DNA of 64,000 bases from Flavobacterium psychrophilum (GTDB lineage Bacteria; Bacteroidota; Bacteroidia; Flavobacteriales; Flavobacteriaceae), in contig CAMCFT010000007.1 of assembly GCA_945874225.1 (NCBI GenBank), positions 62,001-126,000 of the forward strand. Reading direction: 5' to 3'. A program made the translations under genes and the position numbers. Under the pieces are notes generated by a model, which was not told the origin of the DNA, did no database searches, and worked only from the letters and a program-made list of their open reading frames with translations. This document shows, in pieces, positions 8,364-16,111 of the stretch (the stretch's first letter is position 1; each line of letters begins with the position of its first letter).

Positions 8364-9362
8364 TTAATGTTTCTCTAAAATGTGCAAAAATTCAGTTGTA
8401 CTGTTTGCTGTGTGATTTCTATTTTCGGTTTTGTCGGCTTTAAAACGTTGGTAATTGGTGGTTGCCAAATCGTATTTTCCGTATTTAGACATAATGTTTC
8501 TAATTTCTTCTTCGGACATTAAACCTTCATTGTTGTAACTCAAAAATGTGTATTTGAAATTAGCATTTTTCACCAAATCTTCAAAGGATTTTCTAACATT
8601 TATTTTACTGCAATAGTCCGAACGATTGTAATCTCTTAAGCCTGTTTTTCCTTTTGGAATAAAAGTATCGTATTTTGCTATAGTGTTTAATAAGTGATAA
8701 TTAGAGCCATATTGTCTAGCATTATACGGTGGATCTAAATATAGAATATCACCTTCAATTTTCTTTATTAAAAGATTGCTGTCTTCATTATACACTTTGT
8801 GTTCATTGTCGTTTATGGAGAAAATTGCGGGTTCCAAAACAAGATTTTTTTGAGCTGATTTCTTGATATTTTTTAAATAAGCACCATAAACCGAAGCGGT
8901 ATTTGCCACTTTATCAGCGCTCTCTAATAAAGAAGCCAAAAGGAAATAATAGGTTTTTGAATTTATAATTTTTTCCCTTTTCCAACTTTCTATTTGTTGC
9001 CGAATAGCATCTATTTTTTTTCCGTTTTCTTCAGAGAAATAGAGTCTTTCCTTAGTTCCGTTTTCGGAATATTCATTGAATATGAAGCCTTCAATTCCGT
9101 TGAGTGAATTTAGTTTTTCAATAGTTGAATGAAAATCTAACGCTTCGTGATTCTCAATGTAATTTTTGTTCAAAACATAGCTGTAATATTCTAAATCATT
9201 GCTGATAACTTTTTTTACATTGGGTTTAAAAGTTCTTCCCACAATTCCGGTTCCGGCAAATAAATCGCAAAATGTTTTTTGAGACAAATCATCTCCAACT
9301 ACTGAATTTACAGCTATTTGAATAAAGGATGACAATTTTTGTTTGGAGCCTATGTAGTTCAT
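8364..9362 (-). CDS. Type II adenine-N6 DNA methyltransferase (D12 class)
   Basis: 332 residues. MNYIGSKQKL at the N-terminus and DLFAGTGIVG (33-42, SAM-binding motif I) followed by LYLDPPYNARQYG with the catalytic DPPY at 210-213 place it in the MethyltransfD12 (Dam-like, alpha) class. It should transfer a methyl group to the N6 of an adenine within a short target. Its start is 6 nt after the stop of the gene upstream, which has endonuclease features, so it is most likely the protecting partner of a restriction-modification pair. The target sequence cannot be read from the protein. The gene looks intact. Confidence 0.9.
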   Translation of the reverse strand: MNYIGSKQKLSSFIQIAVNSVVGDDLSQKTFCDLFAGTGIVGRTFKPNVKKVISNDLEYYSYVLNKNYIENHEALDFHSTIEKLNSLNGIEGFIFNEYSENGTKERLYFSEENGKKIDAIRQQIESWKREKIINSKTYYFLLASLLESADKVANTASVYGAYLKNIKKSAQKNLVLEPAIFSINDNEHKVYNEDSNLLIKKIEGDILYLDPPYNARQYGSNYHLLNTIAKYDTFIPKGKTGLRDYNRSDYCSKINVRKSFEDLVKNANFKYTFLSYNNEGLMSEEEIRNIMSKYGKYDLATTNYQRFKADKTENRNHTANSTTEFLHILEKH

Positions 9363-9368
9363 AAAGTA

Positions 9369-9980
9369 TTAATTTTCAACCCAAATAAGGTCGGATAAAA
9401 TGGCGTTATTTTCAATATTTAGTTTGAATAAATTATCGGAATTGAAATTCTCGACATAACTATCAATTTCAGTTTTTAACAATTTAATTTCGGATTTTAG
9501 TTTCCAATGTTCCTTGTTTTTTTCAACCAAAACGATGAACAATCTGTTTTTTAAATGCTTTCTGCCTTCCTGACTTTGGTTTAAATAAAGCCATTGAATT
9601 AATTCGTCAGGATTATTTTTTGCATAAGTTACCGTATGATTAAAGCCATTGGGGAAAACGGTTGTTTTATGGTCGAAACTAGTTGTATTTATAGTAAAAT
9701 CAATTAATTTGTCGAATTTATTTTTGTTAGGCATTACTTTTTCGTGCAAAGAAAATAGATTTTCAACCGCTTCGGCAGACCAAAAATTATACCATCTATT
9801 CAAAGCGTAATCACGAACTTTTTCATCAAAATCAACTGTTTTTTCTAATAATTTTTTAAAAGTATAAGTCGAATAAATAAAACTTGTTTTTGCATCCCAA
9901 TCGTCAGACTGTTTTCGTCCCCATTTGTAAGGATAAAGTAATCGTTTTTTTAATTCATTTTCAACTCGCACTAAATCCAT
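9369..9980 (-). CDS. Probable type II restriction endonuclease, PD-(D/E)XK type
   Basis: 203 residues and small for a restriction enzyme. I do not recognise the subfamily. A region at 88-111 reads KFDKLIDFTI then SFDHKTTVFP: Asp94, then Asp103-His-Lys105, which fits the D...D-x-K active site of PD-(D/E)XK nucleases; the DHKTTVFP strand resembles several type II enzymes. It comes first in a two-gene operon with a D12 adenine methyltransferase 6 nt downstream. Context and motif together support restriction endonuclease; neither alone is decisive. It is rich in aromatic residues and lacks a signal peptide. Confidence 0.68.
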   Translation of the reverse strand: MDLVRVENELKKRLLYPYKWGRKQSDDWDAKTSFIYSTYTFKKLLEKTVDFDEKVRDYALNRWYNFWSAEAVENLFSLHEKVMPNKNKFDKLIDFTINTTSFDHKTTVFPNGFNHTVTYAKNNPDELIQWLYLNQSQEGRKHLKNRLFIVLVEKNKEHWKLKSEIKLLKTEIDSYVENFNSDNLFKLNIENNAILSDLIWVEN

Positions 9981-10072
9981 AACTCAATATCTGCTTTTAA
10001 ATTTAAATTATATTCGTACTTGAAAAAATAAAAAAGTTAAATAGACATCGGTTAAACCTTATACAAATTTGA

Positions 10073-11038
10073 TTACTTCTTAAAACAATCAATAATTTGG
10101 TAAGCCACACGCAATGCTTCTGTTGCTTGTTCCAATGTAACCACTGGAGAAGTGTTGTTGTTAATAGCATCTGCAAAAGATTCCAACTCATCTAGAATAG
10201 CATTGTTTTGCTCCACATCAGGATTTGAAAAGTAGATTTGTTTTTTTACGCCTTCAGCATTTTGTAATATAATATCAAAATCTCCTGGAATTTCGGGAGC
10301 ATCTTTCATTTTTACGACTTCACATTTTTTCTCTAAGAAATCGACAGAAATGTATGCATCTTTTTGGAAAAAGCGTGATTTACGCATATTTTTTAGGGAA
10401 ATTCGGCTGGCAGTTAAATTAGCTACGCATCCATTTTCGAACTCAATTCGAGCATTGGCAATGTCTGGAGTGTCACTGATAACTGAGACTCCACTGGCGT
10501 GAATTTCTTTAACTTTCGAATTGACCACGCTCAAAATCGCATCAATATCGTGAATCATTAAGTCAAGAACCACGGGAACATCTGTACCACGAGGATTGAA
10601 TTCTGCCAAGCGATGCGTTTCAATAAACATAGGGTTTTTAATCATATCTTTTGTCGCTTTGAATGCAGGATTAAACCTTTCGACGTGCCCCACTTGCCCT
10701 TTCACATTATATTCTTTTGCTAAAGCGATAATCTCTTCGGCTTCATCAACGGTATTTGAAATAGGTTTTTCAATAAAAACATGTTTGCCGGATTTGATCG
10801 AAACTTTGGCACATTTATAATGCGAAAGCGTTGGCGTTACAATGTCAATCACATCAACGGCGTGGATTAAAGTAGCTATTGTAGAGAATTTTTTATAGCC
10901 AAATTCATTGGCGACTTTATCGGCGTTTTCTTGATTTTCATCATAAAAACCAACTAATTCGTATTTTTCGGATTGTTGTAATAATCGTAAATGTATTTTT
11001 CCGAGATGTCCAGCACCTAAAACGCCTACTTTTAACAT
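10073..11038 (-). CDS. Gfo/Idh/MocA family NAD(P)-dependent oxidoreductase
   Basis: 321 residues from the preferred start MLKVGVLGAG at 11038; an upstream in-frame ATG at 11065 would add nine residues unlike the family. The Rossmann motif GVLGAGHLGKIH, the family signature HVFIEKPIS, and the substrate-domain segments GHVERFNPAF and DLMIHDIDAI are all clear. Members oxidise or reduce sugars and related hydroxy compounds; the conserved GHVERFNP branch is common in Bacteroidota, but its substrate is not established. It is divergently oriented to pcm with about 140 bp between them. Confidence 0.88.
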   Translation of the reverse strand: MLKVGVLGAGHLGKIHLRLLQQSEKYELVGFYDENQENADKVANEFGYKKFSTIATLIHAVDVIDIVTPTLSHYKCAKVSIKSGKHVFIEKPISNTVDEAEEIIALAKEYNVKGQVGHVERFNPAFKATKDMIKNPMFIETHRLAEFNPRGTDVPVVLDLMIHDIDAILSVVNSKVKEIHASGVSVISDTPDIANARIEFENGCVANLTASRISLKNMRKSRFFQKDAYISVDFLEKKCEVVKMKDAPEIPGDFDIILQNAEGVKKQIYFSNPDVEQNNAILDELESFADAINNNTSPVVTLEQATEALRVAYQIIDCFKK

Positions 11039-11130
11039 ATAAATGATTTTTAACAAAAATAGCAATTAAATAACAATTGATAATTTATAATTGATAATTA
11101 TTTATGAATTTAAAAATTTAAAATACAATA

Positions 11131-11160
11131 TTTGAAATAGCAATTACTTTCTTATTTTTA
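11131..11160 (+). promoter_or_regulatory. Candidate promoter for pcm (TTTG-N18-TATTTTTA)
   Basis: TTTG at 11131-11134 and TATTTTTA at 11153-11160 are 18 bp apart, close to the Bacteroidota -33/-7 consensus TTTG and TAnnTTTG, with one mismatch in the -7 box. The implied transcription start is near 11167, which leaves room only for the TTG start at 11183. Confidence 0.55.
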
Positions 11161-11182
11161 CCAAAATAAATCAACCAAAATT

Positions 11183-11824
11183 TTGAAAGATACTGCCAAA
11201 CATCAAGGACTTCGTAATCAATTAGTAACCCTTTTGAAAGAAAAGGGAATTACCGACAAAAGTGTTTTGGAGGCCATCAAAAAAATTCCAAGGCATCTTT
11301 TTTTGAATTCCAGTTTTGCCGATTATGCTTATCAAGACAAAGCTTTTCCTATTGGTGCCGGACAAACCATTTCGCAACCTTATACAGTAGCTTTTCAAAG
11401 TCAATTATTAGAAGTAAAAAAAGATCATAAAATTCTCGAAATTGGAACCGGTTCGGGTTATCAAACAGCTGTTTTGTGTTTGATGGGAGCGAAGGTTTAT
11501 AGTGTCGAAAGGCAGAATGAATTGTTCAAACAAACATCGGTTTTATTGCCAAAATTAGGCATTAGACCCAAACATCTTTCTTTTGGCGACGGATATAAAG
11601 GATTGCCAAATCACGCTCCATTTGACAGTATTATTGTTACGGCTGGTGCGCCAGTAATTCCGCAAGCATTAATGGCACAACTAAAAATAGGAGGTAGGTT
11701 AGTTATTCCACTTGGAGAAGAAAACCAAGTTATGACCTTGTTAATCAGGAAGAATGAAACTCAATTTGAGAAACACGAATTTGGAGATTTTAAATTTGTG
11801 CCTTTATTGGAAAATAAAAATTAA
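11183..11824 (+). CDS. pcm: Protein-L-isoaspartate O-methyltransferase
   Basis: 213 residues. The enzyme methylates damaged isoaspartyl residues so that they can be repaired. It has the family segment PIGAGQTISQPYTVAFQ, the SAM-binding motif ILEIGTGSGYQTAVL, and GDGYKGLPNHAPFDSIIVTA. The start is a TTG at 11183: no ATG is available in frame close upstream, the protein already begins at the usual KDTAKHQGLRNQLV, and a candidate promoter ends just before it. The gene points away from the Gfo/Idh/MocA gene. It is intact. Confidence 0.94.
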   Translation: MKDTAKHQGLRNQLVTLLKEKGITDKSVLEAIKKIPRHLFLNSSFADYAYQDKAFPIGAGQTISQPYTVAFQSQLLEVKKDHKILEIGTGSGYQTAVLCLMGAKVYSVERQNELFKQTSVLLPKLGIRPKHLSFGDGYKGLPNHAPFDSIIVTAGAPVIPQALMAQLKIGGRLVIPLGEENQVMTLLIRKNETQFEKHEFGDFKFVPLLENKN

Positions 11825-11825
11825 A

Positions 11826-11859
11826 TCCCATCCCCAACCCTTCCCAAAGGGAAGGGAGC
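11826..11859. repeat. CCCAACCCTTCCC / GGGAAGGG palindromic repeat
   Basis: It is a hairpin-forming repeat directly after the pcm stop, with arms CCCTTCCC and GGGAAGGG around AAA. Related copies lie around argD (35306-35337 and 35388-35419). It could serve as a termination-like structure, but it lacks a T run. Confidence 0.6.
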
Positions 11860-11892
11860 TGAAAATGGATTTTGGTTCTACAATAGTATCTT

Positions 11893-11965
11893 AAAAATCA
11901 GTTTTTATCCGCATTTTGCTTTAGCAATCCGTTTTACCTGCCTGTCGGCAGACAGGTCTGTGTAC
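11893..11965. repeat. ATCCGnnTTTTGCnTTAGCnnATCCGTTTT-type dispersed repeat
   Basis: The stretch TTTTATCCGCATTTTGC then TTTAGCAATCCGTTTT, followed by the palindrome CCTGCCTGTCGGCAGACAGG, belongs to a degenerate family also seen at 31159-31290, 31361-31410, 31839-31893, 32668-32726 and 58171-58222. It lies between the convergent pcm and fic genes. Confidence 0.6.
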
Positions 11966-11981
11966 TATTTTACACAAAAAA

Positions 11982-13031
11982 TTATTGACCAATAATATCA
12001 AGATAGCGCTCTAAACTTTCTTTTTCGATTTGAGCAACAAATAGGAGAAAATCTTCTTTGTTGTTTTTTGTTTGAGCAATTTCTAATGAATTGTAATATT
12101 GCATTCTACTGTCATAATCGCCTTTTATGTTTGCAATTACATAGCCGTTTTGCAAAAGGATAAGATTCATTACCAAACGTGAAGTTCTTCCGTTTCCATC
12201 TATAAAAGGATGGATGGTAACTAAACGCTCATGAAGCTCTGCTGCCAATACTATTGGATGTAAAACGTTTTTATTGGTTTCATACCAAATAAAGAAGTCT
12301 TCCATTTCCTTGGTAACTAAGAATGGTTGAGGCGGCATAAACGAACTTCCTTTTATCATTACTTGTACACGGCGATAACGACCTGCATCTTCTGGATTTA
12401 TACCACGCAAAATCAAGTTGTGAATAGACAAAACTTCTCGCTCGTTTAAGGAGGTGTTTTTCTCCATTAAATGCTTGATGTATGCAATAGCTTCCTGATG
12501 GTTTATAGCTTCAAGGTGTTCCCGCATACTTTTTCCAGAAATAGTCAAACCTTCGTTGATTACTAGATCAGTTTCTCGAAGTGTAAGCGTGTTTCCTTCA
12601 ATTCTATTGCTTTCAAAAGTATATTCTAGTTCTAATGCTTGAGCAATTCTATAACTATCAAATTGTCTAAACTGGTCTAGTTTTGACTTCAAAACATCTA
12701 TTTCGTCAAGAATGGAGAGTAAGTTTTTAGATAGCGATTTTTTTATGGCAACATAGTTGTTTTCAACCTCTTCACGAACCAAATTCATTGCTTTTAGTGC
12801 AAATTCATCCTGACCTATTTCATAAAGAATTTTTTCTTTTAGCCAAGCAACCATCAGTGTCTCAAAATCTATTCCTAACAAGGAAGCTAATTTAACAACT
12901 TGATCTTTGGTTGGTTTTCTGGATCCATTTTCGAATTTGCTTATCAAGGCTTGATCGATTCCTAAAAGTTGAGCCACTTCTCTCGTCCTTAATCCTTTTT
13001 GTTCTCTTGCATTTTTGAGTAGTGTTTTCAT
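11982..13031 (-). CDS. Fic-domain protein with N-terminal XRE-type HTH
   Basis: 349 residues. Residues 1-58 are a helix-turn-helix of the XRE/Cro type (REVAQLLGIDQALISKFENG). The Fic core follows: the inhibitory helix motif S141NRIE145G, typical of class II Fic proteins where the inhibitory segment precedes the core, and the active-site loop HPFIDGNGRTSR at 274-285. Fic proteins usually transfer AMP to a hydroxyl of a target protein, and class II members are held inactive by the inhibitory Glu. The built-in HTH suggests that it also binds its own or another promoter. No separate antitoxin gene is adjacent. All catalytic residues are present. Confidence 0.9.
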   Translation of the reverse strand: MKTLLKNAREQKGLRTREVAQLLGIDQALISKFENGSRKPTKDQVVKLASLLGIDFETLMVAWLKEKILYEIGQDEFALKAMNLVREEVENNYVAIKKSLSKNLLSILDEIDVLKSKLDQFRQFDSYRIAQALELEYTFESNRIEGNTLTLRETDLVINEGLTISGKSMREHLEAINHQEAIAYIKHLMEKNTSLNEREVLSIHNLILRGINPEDAGRYRRVQVMIKGSSFMPPQPFLVTKEMEDFFIWYETNKNVLHPIVLAAELHERLVTIHPFIDGNGRTSRLVMNLILLQNGYVIANIKGDYDSRMQYYNSLEIAQTKNNKEDFLLFVAQIEKESLERYLDIIGQ

Positions 13032-13119
13032 TTTTTATGTATTTATATTGTCTTGACAAATTTAGTCATAATATTTAAATAAAAAAAATAACACTTAAAA
13101 TTTTAAGCATTTTTTTTAT

Positions 13120-13331
13120 CATTGTTGTCCGATTTAAATTTCAAAAAAGCTAATTACTCTAACCTATATAGTCCCTATGGGACATTTGAGCTAGATTAGC
13201 TTGATTTTTATTCTACCAACATTTAGCTCCTAACGGAGCATACCTCGTAGAGGTTAAACATTAGTAGCAAGATCGTTATAAATTGCAAATTTGTCCCATA
13301 GGGACTATACTTATTTTATTGGACATCAATT
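13120..13331 (-). mobile_element. MITE-like element, copy 1 (diverged, inverted to copy 2)
   Basis: The 212-bp segment runs from CATTGTTGTCCGAT to a degraded partner ATTGGACATCAATT (11 of 14 positions match a perfect inverted end). Inside are 17-bp inverted arms at 13167-13183 and 13293-13309 containing GTCCCTATGGGAC, and a 37-bp core that is the exact reverse complement of the core of 62481-62694. No target duplication is visible here. It fills the gap between smpB and fic. No reading frame is present. Confidence 0.8.
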
Positions 13332-13339
13332 TCTTAATT

Positions 13340-13792
13340 CTAGAAGGATTTTTTTATTCTGTCAAGATCACGCTTGGTGTCTTGCTCTTTTAACGACTCG
13401 CGTTTATCGTAGGTTTTTTTTCCTTTGCAAAGTCCAATTTCTAGTTTTGCCATTCCTTTTTCATTGGTAAACAATTTTAAAGGAACGATAGTCAAACCTT
13501 TGGCTTGGACACTTCTTGACAAACCTTTTAATTCTCGTTTGTTTAGTAAAAGTTTGCGCTCGCTTCTTGCTTTGTGATTGAATTGGTTACCAAAAGCATA
13601 TTCTTCAATATAGGTATTTATTGCAAAAAGTTCAGTTCCACTAAACTCGCAAAAACTCTCAGTAATATTGGCTTTTCCCAACCGAATTGATTTTATTTCG
13701 GTTCCTGCCAAAACGATTCCAGCCGTAAATTTTTCGATTATTTCGTAATCGAAACGGGCTCTTTTATTAAGTATGTTGATGGTTTTTAGCAT
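13340..13792 (-). CDS. smpB: SsrA-binding protein SmpB
   Basis: 150 residues, typical length. SmpB binds tmRNA and brings it to stalled ribosomes for trans-translation. Visible family segments are NKRARFDYEI, GIVLAGTEIKSIR, FAINTYIEEY, ERKLLLNKRE, GLTIVPLKLF and a basic C-terminal tail KKTYDKRESLKEQDTKRDL that enters the decoding channel. A CAAAGTTA (TAACTTTG on the coding strand) at 13800-13807 is a possible -7 box that would give an almost leaderless mRNA. tmRNA itself was not seen in the window. Confidence 0.96.
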   Translation of the reverse strand: MLKTINILNKRARFDYEIIEKFTAGIVLAGTEIKSIRLGKANITESFCEFSGTELFAINTYIEEYAFGNQFNHKARSERKLLLNKRELKGLSRSVQAKGLTIVPLKLFTNEKGMAKLEIGLCKGKKTYDKRESLKEQDTKRDLDRIKKSF

Positions 13793-13906
13793 AGGATGGC
13801 AAAGTTAGGGTAAAAAATAAAAATTCTAAAATAAATTTAAAATTTTAAATGAAATTATTTAATTAAAATATAATGTTAAATAATTATAAAAATATGATTT
13901 TTATCA

Positions 13907-13937
13907 GTTTTATGCAATAATAACATCAATATATTTG
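13907..13937 (+). promoter_or_regulatory. Candidate promoter for the outer-membrane protein gene at 13977
   Basis: TATATTTG at 13930-13937 fits the TAnnTTTG -7 box exactly. A TTTT near 13908-13911 sits about 18 bp upstream in the -33 position, one mismatch from TTTG. The predicted leader is about 30 nt and excludes the longer in-frame start at 13935. Confidence 0.5.
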
Positions 13938-13976
13938 CGAAATAATCATAAAACAAAAACCAAAACAAACACCAAA

Positions 13977-14579
13977 ATGAAAAAAATTTTATTAGTTGCA
14001 GGTATCGTGTTGTTAAGTTTAACAGCAAATGCACAAGAAAAAAGTAAAGGATTGCAAGGAGTATGGTGGGTAGCAGGACAAGTTTCTTTTGATACTTCTG
14101 AAACGGGAGATGCAAAAACTAATTCAAGCTTGATTTTACCAATCGTAGGTACTTTTATTTCACCAGACGTAACAATTGGTTTGGGAATTGGAAACATTAA
14201 TTCAAATACTAAATTGGGTTCGGTAACTACTTCTGAAAGTAACACTTTTGTTATCAAACCATTAGTTAGAAAGTATTGGAACATTAAAGGAGGGTTGTTT
14301 TTCTATGGTCAAGCAGCATTACCAATTACCTCAACAAATATCAAAAATTCTGACGATAAAGCATCTAGTGTCGCTTTATCTGTAGCTCCAGGTTTTGATT
14401 ATGTAATCAACAAATGGTTAACTATTGAAACTTCTTTTGAAGTTTTAAATATTGGATCAACTTCTTCAACTGAGGCTGGAGTAGAAACAACTACTTTTGG
14501 ATTTAACGCAAATCCAATGAATTCAGTTGCAGATAGAAATTTAGGAGCTTTACAAATAGGAGTTAAATTTTTATTCTAA
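13977..14579 (+). CDS. Secreted outer-membrane beta-barrel protein
   Basis: 200 residues from the ATG at 13977. This start is preferred because it begins directly with a signal peptide (KKILLVAGIVLLSLTANAQ) and lies downstream of a good -7 box. The mature part shows barrel-like strands (LPIVGTFISPDVTIGLGIGN, FVIKPLVRKYW, LSVAPGFDYVINKWL) and ends in GALQIGVKFLF with a C-terminal Phe. It is similar in design to small porin-like barrels found in many copies in flavobacteria. No function can be assigned. Confidence 0.8.
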   Translation: MKKILLVAGIVLLSLTANAQEKSKGLQGVWWVAGQVSFDTSETGDAKTNSSLILPIVGTFISPDVTIGLGIGNINSNTKLGSVTTSESNTFVIKPLVRKYWNIKGGLFFYGQAALPITSTNIKNSDDKASSVALSVAPGFDYVINKWLTIETSFEVLNIGSTSSTEAGVETTTFGFNANPMNSVADRNLGALQIGVKFLF

Positions 14580-14627
14580 ATTTGAAACACGTTAATGATT
14601 TGTAATTACATTTCATTAGTTTTGTAA

Positions 14628-14665
14628 AAAGGGCGTACTTTTTTAAAGTACGCCCTTTCTATTTT
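14628..14665 (+). terminator. Intrinsic terminator after the beta-barrel gene
   Basis: The arms AAAGGGCGTACTTT (14628-14641) and AAAGTACGCCCTTT (14645-14658) are perfectly paired with a 3-nt loop and are followed by a T-rich run. It ends transcription from the gene at 13977. Confidence 0.85.
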
Positions 14666-14689
14666 ATAATTATCAAATGTTATTTCTAA

Positions 14690-14917
14690 ATGCAAGATCA
14701 AAAAAACAATCCGCTTCACGGGATTACACTTCAAAGAATTTTGGAACAACTAGTCAATCATTATGGCTTTGATACATTAGGTGAACTAATAAGCATTAAA
14801 TGCTTTACAGATAATCCAAGCATCAAATCGAGTCTGACTTTTTTGAGGAAAACGGATTGGGCTAGAAAAAAAGTAGAAGAATTGTATATAAAAACTTCTC
14901 CGAAACTTAAAATCTAA
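14690..14917 (+). CDS. VF530-family small DNA-binding protein (DUF2132)
   Basis: 75 residues. The sequence [20 protein letters not shown] and the end [16 protein letters not shown] match the VF530 family, small helical proteins with a proposed DNA-binding fold. It is complete: the family is normally 65-80 residues. It ends four nt inside the 3' end of the convergent gene on the other strand (14914-14917 are shared). The biological role is not known. Confidence 0.88.
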   Translation: MQDQKNNPLHGITLQRILEQLVNHYGFDTLGELISIKCFTDNPSIKSSLTFLRKTDWARKKVEELYIKTSPKLKI

Positions 14918-15471
14918 TTTAAACGGTACGAAATCATTAGACCGCCTCGATAAGGCAACCAATCACCGCTTATATTCCAATGTTTGGCTTTTTCATACCT
15001 TCCGGGTGTTCCGTCATTATAATATCCATGATAGTATCCTTGATGCCAACCACCTCCAACAAAGAAATCTAGCATTAATCTATCATTTAGTTTTTTCTCG
15101 TATCCAATTGTTCCTCCAAATTTGTATCCAAAACCATCTTCGTACATATTAGTATCCCAATAGTTCCATTTTTGAAGCATATATCGATCAGCTCCAGCAT
15201 GTCCTCCAAAATAAAAGCCATTGTATTTTTCATGAAAATGATAGCGAACTTCTGCAATTAAAGAATAAAATTCCATTGGATGATGTCCATTAAATGATTT
15301 CCAAAAAGAGGCCATAATGTCAGCTTGAAATGTGAATTTTTTTCCAATACTAGTTTCTATTCCAATATTTGGAACTAGTGCCAAGGCTGTTACTGCATTA
15401 CCTTTTATATAAGTTTGAGATTGAGAATAAATTGAAGATAGAATGAAAATAAAAATGAGTAGTTTTTTCAT
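14914..15471 (-). CDS. DUF3575-type secreted outer-membrane protein
   Basis: 185 residues with a signal peptide ending SQSQ at about residue 19. The segments [35 protein letters not shown] and [15 protein letters not shown] are typical of DUF3575 proteins, eight-stranded barrels common in Bacteroidota. It ends ISYRLN. It is transcribed toward the VF530 gene, with which it overlaps by four bases at the 3' ends. The role is unknown. Confidence 0.8.
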   Translation of the reverse strand: MKKLLIFIFILSSIYSQSQTYIKGNAVTALALVPNIGIETSIGKKFTFQADIMASFWKSFNGHHPMEFYSLIAEVRYHFHEKYNGFYFGGHAGADRYMLQKWNYWDTNMYEDGFGYKFGGTIGYEKKLNDRLMLDFFVGGGWHQGYYHGYYNDGTPGRYEKAKHWNISGDWLPYRGGLMISYRLN

Positions 15472-15556
15472 ACAGTAAGAATTACTAGTTTTATTAATGA
15501 TTTTTCAACTAGTTTTGGTTGCAAATATAGAGATTATTGTGAAGAATGAAGTTAAC

Positions 15557-16108
15557 TTAGTGTTTATTCAAAATTGAATAAATAACTGTATCCAAAAATC
15601 GTCCTTCAAAACATTCGTTTTCTTTTAAATGAGCTTCTTTAACAAAACCATTTTTCAGCAAGACTTTCTCAGAAATAAGATTTTCAGGATCGATGACCGC
15701 TTCAATTGAGTGTAGTTTCATTGTTTTAAAACCATATTTCACGACTTCTTTTATAGCTTCCGTAATGATGCCTTTCCCTTGGTATTCCGGAAGCAACATA
15801 TACCCAATTTCCGCTCGATAATGTTCCGGCTTTATTCTGTAATGTCCAATGATTCCTATTAGTTTTGGATTATTTTTTAAAGTTATTGCCCAATTTATTC
15901 CCTCATTATTCTCAATTTTGGAATCAATTAGGGCAATGTGTTCCAGAGCATCTTCTTTAGTTTTTGCCAATGGTCTGGGAATGTATTTCATTGTTTCTTT
16001 ATCAGATCGCAGAGCAAATATTTCGTTCACATCATCATTCACAACACGTCTTAAGTGTAAACGCTCTGTTTCAAGATTCGGAAATGGAGTAAAATTTATA
16101 TCTATCAT
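15557..16108 (-). CDS. GNAT family N-acetyltransferase (RimJ/RimL type)
   Basis: 183 residues. The layout matches ribosomal-protein-alanine acetyltransferases: LETERLHLRRVVNDD at 12-26, the acetyl-CoA-binding segment EIGYMLLPEYQGKGIITEA near 107-125, and the end FVKEAHLKENECFEGRFLDT. It would transfer acetyl from acetyl-CoA to an N-terminal or amine group; the substrate cannot be told. It lies 3 nt downstream of the aldose epimerase gene, so the pair is probably co-transcribed. Confidence 0.88.
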   Translation of the reverse strand: MIDINFTPFPNLETERLHLRRVVNDDVNEIFALRSDKETMKYIPRPLAKTKEDALEHIALIDSKIENNEGINWAITLKNNPKLIGIIGHYRIKPEHYRAEIGYMLLPEYQGKGIITEAIKEVVKYGFKTMKLHSIEAVIDPENLISEKVLLKNGFVKEAHLKENECFEGRFLDTVIYSILNKH

Positions 16109-16111
16109 TTA

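Noticed and set aside
10003..10191. 62-codon minus-strand frame at the end of the oxidoreductase gene
   Set aside because: It overlaps the real gene in another frame and has no supporting features.
11066..11182. Upstream ATG for pcm
   Set aside because: None is in frame before the family start; a promoter lies there instead.
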